From NCBI GenBank assembly GCA_017562135.1, contig QEYB01000850.1:248001-312000 (forward strand): 64,000 nucleotides of DNA, read 5' to 3'. The number at the start of each line of letters is the position of its first letter. The stretch's first letter is position 1. Positions 48,401 through 59,000 of the stretch are shown here, one piece after another. Origin of the DNA: Dipylidium caninum (Eukaryota; Platyhelminthes; Cestoda; Cyclophyllidea; Dipylidiidae). The position numbers and the translations under genes are program-made. The notes under the pieces are model-generated. The model saw only the letters and a list, made by a program, of their open reading frames with translations. It was not told the origin of the DNA and did not search any database.

Positions 48401-51400
48401 AGGTGGATATTTGTGCTCACCTCATCTGCCATGTCTAAATGCAATGCTCGAAGATATTCTTGCAACTTTTCCCGACGTTTGACCAGAGTATTGTCGTATT
48501 TGGGTGTGACGGCCAGTCGGGCCCTCGCCTTCTCGAAGGCTGTCGAGGCGTTCTGCCAGAGGGAAAGGAACAAAGCGCTGGCGTAGATGGCTTGAAAGGA
48601 GGCGTAGAAGGCGTCCACCTACCTTTACAGCCTCAGTGACGATGTCAAACTGAGTTTGGGATTTCTTCAATTGTTTCACATTATTATCCTTCTCCCAACG
48701 CAATTTCGTCTGCTCCTGTTGGCATTCTTTCTTCTCTGATGCAAAAGTTTCAAAACGCTGAGCCAATTTAGCCCTAGGGGCGGTTGGGGGGGGGGGGAGG
48801 AGAGGAGGTAGCCAGATAAGACAGCCCAGTCCATATTCCCAGTGTCTTTCATCTCCCCTCGCATTCCTTCGCCCTTTGACCAGAAAAGTCGGACCTCAAC
48901 ACTTCATTTGGTGGGTTCTTGAAACTACCACGTGTGCATCAGTTGCGTTACTGTGTTTGTTACATTGTAAGTGAGCCTTACAGAGTGGATTGGATGATCT
49001 ATATTAAAATTTACAAACACAAATTAAATCGGCAGTGACTTTTGGTGAAGACTAGACTTGCCGGAAGTACATATGGCATGGTTACTAGACTAAAAAGTAA
49101 TTATCCGCCAAACATATTCACATCTGACAAACAGTAAGATCGTGCAGAGCCCAGACAGATTACTACATCGTCCAGACACATTAAAAGTACTCACTTTTCC
49201 GTGCGAGATATCATCTCGAGGTCCTGCCAACTGGCGAAACTGCGAATCCGATCCTCTGTCCGTTGCTTATTTAACTCAGATCTCTCCTTACCCCTCTCGA
49301 TTTCTCTGTGGCAAGTAAAAAAAACCACATCACTAGACTTTTTCTTACGAAACACATTATGAGATCAACAAAAAACAGTTGTTATTGCGAATTTCCCCTG
49401 AAACAGTAACTTGTTAAATACATGCTACTTATATGTATTTCAGTATAACTCTGCACTTTTTATTGGTGGAATTTGATTTTACTTCTCCCCTTAATTTGGC
49501 TCTCGTATCGATTTTTAGACGGATTAAAACGGCCTTATCTGCTCACTTCTCATCCTTATACACAACTCGACCTCGTAAACTAATTCGTAATGCCATTTGG
49601 GAGACAATGAAATCACTCACATCTTTGAATTTTCGTTATTCGCAAGAATGGATTGCAGTTCATTCTCCAGCTTCACCTTTCTTGCCGTTAAGGTGGCATG
49701 CTGAGACTCTAAACTTCTAATTTTCTTTTCATAATCGCTACATGATGTAGGGATGAAGAACGAAAATTCTCAATTTTAATGGGATACGAGAGAGCATCAT
49801 TTTTCTGGTTAACTTGAATAAAATGAACCCTCCACATTCTCTCTGTTTCGATATATTACATGTTAGCAGGGAAATTCCAGTCAAGTTGCAGGAATATTAT
49901 TGCCCTCTAAGTTGGGATAAATGGAGAAAAACGGTTGTGGCTACTCCAGGGCCTCCTCATTTCCGAGATGCTGGGAAGCTTCTGTAACTTTTAATCATTC
50001 TACCGCGAAGGTCATCCAGAGAGACCGAGGCGATTTGATATGACTTGGAGACGCGGAGTGACTCCTCGGTCTCGGCCACTGGAGAATTAAGCTGCACCTA
50101 CGCTTATACACTTTGAATAGTTTATTATAAACACCAGCCGTGTCGCCTAAACGTTCTTTTTCGAGCTCACTGAGGATGGTATGTCTCTCTTCCCCCCAAG
50201 CAGAGAGAACCAACGAGTCCATCGTGACCACGTATGGCGTGGTCGCCTCATTCTCGATAATAGGATGTCAAACTTACGATTTGTACTTCCTCGCCTTCTC
50301 CGTCTCCTTGACGTACTGGCCGGGGAGTGCAGACGCCAGGACGCAGTCAGCCTATCACAAAAAACGATAAAAACTACTCACAGAAGTTAACTTTCACTTT
50401 CGTCGTCCTGACTCAGTGGAAAAACCTTCGGTTTCATTAATTCACTCTTTTTACGCTATCAGCACAAACAAGTAAAGCAAATAATTGTGTGTCACATATG
50501 TGTGACGGTCACACTGCCTCTACTTGCGATGGCCTCGCGTATAAATCGTGAAGGGAGACGAAGTGTTTGTGTGTTACCGACTTCGTGAAACACATCGAGT
50601 AGTCTAAGTATTTCCACATTAGAGAGGAGAGGTAGAAATACCCCAGATCTGCGTACTACTCTCTCTTTCTCCCTCTCGGTATTTTCCTGTCAGACCCCTT
50701 CTCAGAAGAGTGAGCCAGCCGATTAGGAGAAGGGGAGGCGGAAAATGATATGTTTGAGCCTCCAGACAAGATTACGGGGAGAGTTAAAGGTGACAAAGAA
50801 TCCTCTGGCACTTAAACCAAGTGTCACAAATATGTGACGACAGAGTTTATCGCTTGCCACTTAGTCTTGACAAAACTAGGGCCGCAAATTTCGGCCTAAT
50901 TTAACATGGTTATGAATGTATATCTTCTTCCCTCCACACAATTCAAGTCTGTCGATTTAGAAGATCAGAAAATGGAGCCAAATACGTGGCACAGAGATTG
51001 GGAGAGGCAGTTGATAGGATGAAGGACGCGGTTACTTTAGGAACTAAATCTTGTCGGAATAGAGCAAAGCAAACCACCTGAAGGTGGATCGCGAAGCATT
51101 TCTTAAGCATTCTATCTCAACCTCTCTCAACTCTGCCCTTGAAGGGGTGGAAGGAAGGGGCCGAGACTCACCGCTCCCGCACAATCAGCCTTTTTGCCCA
51201 CTGCAAATCCAACTTTTTGGAGATATTTGCCTGTGTTAAAAATGGGGGGCGATGTGTTTGAAAGACAAAAAAGAAAAGAGCCATGTTTGTTTTGGTCACA
51301 AAGCCGAATTTCTTGCAAAGAAGTTGAAACACTTCGTCTCTGGGAGATGCGGAGGGCAGCGGAGGGCAGCGGAGGGCAGCGGAGGGGGGGGGAGACACAA

Positions 51401-54400
51401 GAACTGCCCGTCTCTTGGCGGCGTTTGAGGAGGGGGGGGGGGTCGGGTGGCGATGCCGAGACAGGGAGTTAGTGAATGGGTCTTGAAAGAAAGCACTCCA
51501 ATTTTACCCCACTGAGGCGTCTCACAGTCGGTCTGACAGGTTGTTTTCTTTTGAGCCCAAAACCCCGCATTCCACCGCAAAGTCGCCTTTTGCAGACAAA
51601 TTATTCACACACCGTAAAGTTGGGGGGTTAAAATGTTTAGGTGTATTTTCTTGTCTGTATGGTTGTTTTGTCAAGGTGGCACAACGTAAATGCCTTAAAT
51701 TTTAACACAGTGGGAAGAAAAAGGGTCAAGTAACCATGAAACGGGCATTTTGGTTCAGTTTGTATTAAAGTCAAAATCGAGAAGGAGGCACTTTGTGACG
51801 CTCGATTGCTATTTTTATTTATAAATACAAAAAAGTGTTCTGTCTTCTCATCTTGTAATTTGTTTTCGTGTATTTACCCCACGAAAGAGGAGAGAAACGA
51901 AATGCTAGTTACACGATTTACAGCCTGGCTCAACACGCTTTGAAAAATACTGAGACATTTGAAAGGTGGATGTAATAATTAACAAAGTATTCCAAAAAAT
52001 TTACGTTCTGCTTTGTTGAGTATCGTCAAGGCGCTTCGAGGAAAGTCGTCGGCTCCTGTTGATGGCGTTGAGGAATCAAAGGACGCTTGGAAAATGTGAA
52101 TTTTACACCGAAATATTCGTGAACTGGGAAATACACTTCGTACGATAAATAAAAAAACGAGAGAAAAAGACAAAAGTGGACTAGTGTGAGCTGGTGATAG
52201 GAAAAACAGGCGCAACTGCAGACGATCGAGTGATCGTTTCCACGGTAAGTGACCATCTTTGTTGTTTCCTTCGTAATACAAAATTACCGGAAATTTTACA
52301 CAAAATCTTCGCTTTTGATGAAAACGGATTTTTGAATGATATGGAGAAGGTAAAAAGACACCGGCTTTAGTCAAAATTTCAACGGAAAACATGCTTAACA
52401 GGTGGTGAAATTTCATCTTTCACAGCGGAGTCCTCCCATTTCCGTGGAATTAATGCCAGACAGGAGAAGAAAATTATGGCGAAAAACACCCGGCATTGTG
52501 AAAAAGGGTGTCATTTGCTTTTTACTTGCATTAACTACCCTGAAAGCCTCGAATGAACGCCCTTGAAGCAGTCCGGTGACCTACCTTGACACGATTCAAC
52601 CGCAGCTGTGCCTCTGTGTGCTCCAAGCGTATGTCATCGAGGAACTCCTTGGAGACACGTGCCTGTTCACGACTGCGTTTGGCCTCCAATTTCATCATGT
52701 CAATTTCTAAATAGGTTTCTTGATATTGCGTTTGTAGGCTCTTGTAGCGTCGCTCCATCTCCTAGACGAGAAAGAATGCCATCAAAGATACCCAGGACAG
52801 TTCACTTGTCCCCCGCCCGGGTGTTGCTGACACAGTCACGCAACCTCCGACTTCTTGTCTGTGCGTTGACAGCCCTCGAGGCTTCAATGAAACGTGGTTT
52901 TTCTCACCTTTCTCGTGGCAGACTGTCAAAAGGCCCGCTGGAGCCTGAGGGAACGAATTTACAGTCCCCATGGGGAGGGGAGACACGTGGAAAGTTTGAC
53001 TTAGCGATAAGGGAGGCCAAGAATCTGACTACAGCATGCATGCTAAGCTTATGGGGAAGAGTTGAGAAGGGGAAAGCTTACAGCAAAGATGTCGATGTCT
53101 TCTCCCAGCGCCTCCAGCTGAAGGGCAAAAAACGCAGACATGAGGCAAAATGTTAAGGGGAAATACGAAAGAATACACACCAATACACGCACCTCAGACA
53201 TGGGGAAGCGAGAGAAATCGCGTTTGAGGAGTTTCCTCTCCTCCTTCAACAGACTCTCCTCGTAGCCCAGTGTCTCCACCCGCTCCTCCGTCTCCATGGC
53301 GCAATTGTACGTGTTAATTATCTGGGCGCGCAACATCAACGGCTCCGTGACCGCATTCTCCGGGAATTGGTCTATCTTTGCAAACTCCGTCTCCTGACGC
53401 TCCACCTCGGAAAGGCAGTACTTCATGAGAATGTGAAGCTTGTACTCACTTTCTCGTGATCTGAAGGAAGAAAGTGCTCATACTACTAATAAGGTTGAGT
53501 GGATTTAAGTAGCTGGTCATTCGCACTGGACGATGATTTTAGGTGTTAACACGAGAGAAGCTGCTATGACACTGCGGTCTTTTCCTTCTTATTTTTTCTT
53601 AAAATTGATTTGGTTATTTTTGCCATGTGCTATAAGAAGTTTCTCTCCGAAATATTCCCGTGAACTGGGCCGGCTTACAGGTGTAGCCAAATTTTAGCTC
53701 AGTTTAGTTAAGTTTCAGCATAGAATTGGCTTGAAATAGTTTTGCCACTTGTTGAAGTGACGCGGGAATATAAATCAAGAACCCCAAAACTGTATTAAGT
53801 CATATAAAACAAATGGGTAGTATTAATCGGGCGATCCAACATGGATTCTTCCCCCAAAATCGCTCAAATGATGGCAAAAGCTTTGTCATATCACCATGGA
53901 AATTTGCTCTACCAAGTCCTACGCTCTGTATAAGCTAGAAAAGACTAAAAAAAACTGGAAGAATAGCCATTTGCCATTTCTAAAAACCCCTGTCGAGAAA
54001 TTGAGAGTATCACATCGCCAACAGCGTGAGCGAAGGGTCTACGACGCATTCCGATGAAATGTGACCAAGTGGGAAGCTTCACAAAATAACAGAAGGACAA
54101 AAAAAGGGCGACAAGATTTGTCCTGGTTGCAACACGCACGGAGGCAGACGGAAAACAGCGTATCCCCGTTACTCGGGCAGTGTTCTACGAATTATCAGAC
54201 AAAAAAGGAATTGCAAACTATAAAATTTGCAAATGTTGATATCTTCGGTTAAAAGTAGACTAATTAGTTAAAATTGCTTATTTATATACGTTTATTGGAA
54301 TATAAGTGATTGTAAAGTTTCCCCAATTTGACTGAAATCGCCTGGAGTTTGCGGTTCCCCCGAGCGAAGGGTTAAAACTGTCGAGGAGGAAGACGACAAC

Positions 54401-56091
54401 GACGACGACGACGTCTTGCCAGTCTCAGGGAGGGACAGAGAAGCCAACGAGCCTAATCCGTGCACCCTCCCAATGTTCTTCGTCTGGACATCGTTCAAAT
54501 TGCGCCGTGTCAGGTGGCGAGACTGGCTTCCAGTCAGTGGAAAGTTCTTCCCAGTCGCCAGATTGTGCACTAATCCACCACGGAAGGCCGAATGGCCGCA
54601 TCGTGTAGTTCAGGAAGAACGAGAGAGTGACAAGTAAAGCTTTCCCTTTCATATGTTCAGTCTGCTGTGTGGACATCGTCTACCTCCATTGGTCGAGAAC
54701 ACCTCACAGAGGGACACAATTTGGAGGAGAGGGGTTTTTGCGGTCATCGTGGGACCGAAGGTTTCCCGCCAACCTTCTCATTGCTTCTCCTCTACCTTCC
54801 GCCTTCCATTCAGTCGGAAATGAGTGTTTACAACACGTAAAAAGGGTCCCAAAACAACATCAAAAAGCACAAAAATTATACGAGTAGGAGTTGCGATGTA
54901 CCCGCCAAACCCGTTTGGCTGGACAGTCTGGAATACCAGTTTGGACAGCGTGAATTCGTGGGGAAAAAACACTCGCTTCTCCATCATAGATGCTTCAACC
55001 TAACGGTCACCGGAAGGTCTACCAACCAACTTCTCCTCCCGGGGGTAAATTCAATCCTCGGGCCAAATTTACGAGAGCAGAAGGCAGGAAGAAGTATGGC
55101 CCTCTGTCCACCTAGTTGCATTAATTAATGCTCTTCTCATCGTCAAAATGGAGAGTAGAAGGGGAAAAAAGGCCGATCGCACATGCATTTGCCTCCTCGG
55201 CTGCGAGGGGAAGGCAAATGGCGGCTGAACAAGCACATCTTCGCTGTCCGTGGCCCCCCTCGCCGCCCCTCGCATTAGTGGGAGGTGGGGGGGGGAAGGG
55301 CTGGGGGGAGAAACTGCCGCCCCTCCATTTCCATCCCACCGATTATTGCAAGGTTGTGTTTACACGCCGACAGACCTAACCGACCTCGATGAGCCTCCAC
55401 TTTGAATTGGAAAATCTCTAACGACTGTTTATTGTCAAGTTGGTCATCAGAACTGCGCGGAGTTAAAGACGAAGAACGCCTAATTCTCGGAATGAGGCGG
55501 AAAAATGAAAATTGATGTGGGCGGAGAAGGGATACGCCTGTCAACGTCGTCTCTGTGCGTGTGTCGGCGGTGTCGATGGTCGCCGTGGCACTTGAGGAGA
55601 AAAAAAAACTCAATTCGGGGTAGATTGGGCGGTGCGGCTCGAAATAATTGGGGTGTTTGATGATTTGAACGCTAGCAAATCTCAACAACTCCGGCTCATT
55701 CGAAACGACCAGGCGAGAGGAGGCTTAAAGCACTTCCGAGGAGGGATTAGGCGGAGATCTGGCAGGAATTCCTTCGAGAGAGGATCAGGCGAATTGGACG
55801 AAAGAGGCCCCCTACGAGACCCTGTCTTTTGACAAGTGAAAACTCGAGACAAAGAAGAGGTGGTGCCACTCACCTCCTTAAGGCGTCATGCAATCGGATG
55901 TAACGCGATTTGTACATCGCCGTCTCGGTGGCGGTGATTTTCCCCTCAAAGCAGAGGTCATCAATGCTCTGTAAAGCGATTCCATTGTGGACATCCAATT
56001 GAGAGTCCAACTTGGCAGTTGTCTCCTCCTCGGGCGGATGAGCGATAAGGAATGGCGGCTCCTCCTCCCCCTCTTCAAAGTAATTCGACAT
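39444..56091 (-). CDS. CCDC146: CCDC146 orthologue, coiled-coil centriole/flagellum protein (18 exons)
   Basis: Exons (minus strand, order of translation): 56091-55874, 53460-53193, 53117-53082, 52761-52585, 51230-51172, 50351-50278, 50184-50135, 50078-50004, 49708-49621, 49305-49195, 48773-48623, 48552-48421, 46045-45791, 43682-43242, 41774-41592, 41093-40855, 39879-39720, 39671-39444. Almost all have AG/GT borders and matching phase; total about 980 codons against about 955 in human. Residues 1-73 carry SIDDLCFEGKITATE, matching human AIDELFSEGKISGTR (human sequence recalled, not searched). Exon 14 (LYMEVKKERNN) and exon 16 (KRLAAKEENLAEKNLTYEAI) also align, as does the C-terminal PPSKDIAREYW. 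The protein is otherwise heptad-rich coiled coil with no membrane segment. The family is known as a centriole and microtubule-associated protein needed for sperm flagella (Chlamydomonas MBO2). The start is the first ATG of exon 1; an AG acceptor lies just upstream, so a 5' UTR exon or trans-splicing is possible. Uncertain points: the exon 5/6 phase, and the acceptors of exons 7 and 9. Confidence 0.88.
46100..47220. repeat. Tandem duplication of about 560-590 bp in CCDC146 intron 12
   Basis: Anchors recur in the same order: GAGCCTAATAACTGACAGTA at 46131 and 46712, an AAG run at 46425 and 46989, GGCCAATCGAGGACCACTGC at 46591 and 47167. The copies differ by point changes and small indels. The block lies between exon 13 (46045-45791) and exon 12 (48552-48421). 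Confidence 0.85.
47750..48260. other. GC-rich low-complexity intron segment
   Basis: CGTCCCACGTCC-type and CCGCCCCC repeats near 47760-47815, G runs near 47850 and strong purine/pyrimidine bias create long open frames on both strands (up to 251 codons). None has plausible protein composition; it is intron 12 of CCDC146. Confidence 0.5.
50004..51230 (-). CDS. CCDC146: CCDC146 exons 5-8, uncertain joins
   Basis: This sub-region holds the least certain part of the CCDC146 model. Exon 5 (51230-51172) ends in phase 2 at a good GTGAGT donor, while the clearly coding frame of exon 6 (51-nt-downstream-style coiled coil with QYVKETEKARKYK, 50351-50278) begins in phase 0, so a small exon of length 3n+1 may be missed between them, or a base is wrong. 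For exon 7 two acceptors compete: one after position 50253 gives residues NEAT, like human, but leaves a 25-nt intron and the wrong phase; one at 50185 gives HTILSELEKERLGDTA in the right phase. Exon 7 to exon 8 uses a 56-nt intron (50134-50079) with phase 1 on both sides. All pieces are lysine/glutamate-rich coiled coil. Confidence 0.5.
51352..51440. repeat. Short GC-rich tandem repeats
   Basis: Three to four copies of GGAGGGCAGC (51352-51385) followed by G runs near 51386 and 51432, in the intron between CCDC146 exons 4 and 5. Confidence 0.8.
51730..52500 (+). mobile_element. Truncated mariner, antisense in CCDC146 intron 4
   Basis: Starts with a mariner end (CCATGAAACGGGCATTTTGG). The plus strand near 52020-52100 reads SIVKALRGKSSAPVDGVEES, the N-terminal linker equivalent, then RNIRELGNTLRTINKK, matching the second DNA-binding helix region of mariner transposase, with stops. 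No right-hand terminal repeat was found, so the 3' end appears lost. It ends about 85 bp from exon 4. Confidence 0.65.
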
Positions 56092-59000
56092 GAAAGGGGA
56101 TAATTGCTTTGACTAGAAAAAAAGGAGTATTAAATGTCCTCCACGTGGCGGTGGCGGTGGTGGCGGTGGTTGGTCCACTTGACATATTGATTGGTTCGAA
56201 AATAATTAACTCGACCTTGAGATATGTAAAATTGGACAGTGGATGAGGATTGTCAGGGGAGGGAGATTTGGAGTTGTCATTAATGAAGTAGAGTCAATTA
56301 ATCAAATCGCCCCTGAGACCTGCCCCAAATCCTCCCCAACTTTCCCTCTTCCCCATGGAATTCCGCGGGTTGTGCCCACGTCTCCCCCACCGCCACAGCC
56401 ACCACCTCCTCGTTTTTCCCACTGCGCGTTCCGTGCTGGCGTATAACTCGACGTTGATTGAATGGTGTAGATGCCTCGATAGAGGCAAAGAATTTGCCTT
56501 TTCCTATCTCCTTCGTGTATCGCCTCCTCGGACAGTCGTCTACTCCCATTTCAAGAGTGTCGGGTGAGTTTTTCTAGGCTTTTTTGACTGAAATGATGAA
56601 GAGTAGTGCCCCTTGCTCTTCCTCCGCCTCCATTTTACTCGCCTCGTCCGAGTAATGTCAGCAATTTTACAGTTTTACAGTTGCCAACTGCAGCGGATCT
56701 GTCGAACTATATGTGGGAGATGACAGTTTTGACTCCTCTGTTTATCAATCGTAAATTGCAACGATCTCATTTCCACTACAGATTTCACTGAGGAGCCTTG
56801 GTTCACAACTCTCGAGGACGCCTACCCGATTATGCTTCTGCAAGATTAACTCATAAATAAATTAGTAGAAAGATTTTTTTTGCCATTCTGTACAAGTTGA
56901 AACACACAATGGCCTGGTGATTGCATCGAATGATTGTTGTATGATGAAAATTGCAGTTCACTTCAATTTTCTTCATTTGAATGTCCAAGCAACTCATCGA
57001 CATGCGCGAAATGAAGTTGGCGTTGCAAATGCTACTTGTTAAACAACTCGATTTAAGTAGTCTTGTGAAAATAAGAAAAAGATTTTAGGAAATCATCTCT
57101 CTCTCTCTCACTTCTCCTCACGCAAACCTCATTGTCTGGCCAAATCATCGGTGGTCTGGTAAAGGCCTGTAAAGATGACCCAAATAAGCAATATATGCAT
57201 TCATGGCAGAAGAAAGAAGACGAATGAAAAAAGGTAATCACATTCCTTTTCGTCCGTAGGTAACGGGAGAAGGAAGAGGATAAAAACTTTACCGAGGATG
57301 ATTCAGCCTGCTAAAAATGCCAAGAAGGGTGATGGAAGGAAATCCCAGCTATCCCCTTCGGAAGGTGGGGTAACTCACCACCACAAAGACGAAAAATGAC
57401 GCGGAGTGGGTTTAATGGTTGACTGTAAAATCAAATCTGGGGCGATGAGATCCCAATTTTTGGCTCGACAAGTTTGTTTAAATCATTTTTACCACAGTAC
57501 TACTTGGGAACTTCGCATTCAGCCTTCCTTACGAGGGTAAATTAATCCCAAACGAAAGTACAAGCCGCCAAAGTAATTACCAATAATCACTCCCCTTTTC
57601 TTTAAAAAAAGTAGGTCTTATTGTCAGTATAAATTCCTCTTGTCTCACCGGGCTAAAATGGCACTGCCATGGTAACTGGGATGACGTGTCTGTCCGCCTA
57701 AATGACAGCTCTTCCCTCCTCCGCGCTCTACACACGAATTAATTATCCACCTCGGGTCCGTCCAGCTTAAACGCCCCTCTCTGTGGCAACCACCCTTTTT
57801 TGTTGTTACCTCCGAGTCGGGACAAGCGTTGATAGTTAATGCATCCTTGGGACGAATTACGTTGCCTTAATTACCAACACTCGTAGAGTGTACTTCACAA
57901 GATGGTAATTTAAACTAAATATTCTCTGTGGGGAGTAGAGAAAGAAAATCTGTCGTGTGGAAATTACACGTTCTCCTAGTGGAAATGGTGATAGCAAAGG
58001 GAAACCTTTTCAGTAGTTGATTAAAGAAAAGGACAAAACACCTACCTAAAGCGTGTAATTGCTTTACCCAGGTGAGATAAATTAGACCGATTTAGTGCAT
58101 TAAGAGAGGATATTAGGAAATAAATGCGCAGAAAAATCACAATTTAATAGTTCAACTCATATTTATTCCGGCCTAACTCTTCCTGTCTTCAGAGGGGTAA
58201 AACGCCTGCAAAAATCATCACATTCATTGCGTATGATTTATTTTTCACCTGATAAAAACATCCGCATGAAAATGGAAACTCGTTTTAAATCTCTCACAAG
58301 TTTGCCGATACACTGAGTTGGTAGAGAAAAACAAGCAACAAATACAAGTAGTTCAGGGTTTATTTCAGTCATTAGAAAAAAAATTACAAGCCTTGGGAAA
58401 TAACGGAAATGTTGTACCTTTTTTAGAGTAGGGTTTACTGAAGTTATACAATTCGCCTAATAAATCTTAGCACAATGCCAAATTTTTCGGTCCTATCATT
58501 TGCTAACCGCTAAAAATGACGTTGTAAAATGCGGCCTCCTTGTGGACGACTCCTCCACACCGATTAATTTTTTTTCTAATCTTTGAAACCGATTTATTCG
58601 GCTGACTATCCTCCGCACTTAAATCTGCACAAATCGCAGCCATTTTTACGGTATCAGTAGTCTACCGCCACCGAGGAGTTCTCTGAACTTTCTTCAACCG
58701 CTGGTTACGGCACACATAAGGACTAGAAAATCCAGCGCCACCGAGTTTGCCAAAAATTATTGCCTAATGGGCAATTAAAGGTATCGCGGTAAACTCAGTG
58801 TCCCAATTTCCCACGCTTAGCACAAACTGTTGTCGCCCACAGGGGTAGGCACGAAAGTCGTGCTAGTGTGAGTTGCCTCATTGAAAACTCCACTCCCACC
58901 GTATCAGCACGAAAGCATCACATTTTTCCGCAAGAAATTATTCGACATTTAATTTTTCGCATTTCTTTCACCAACGAAGGCCAATGGTGGAAGGTCGTGG

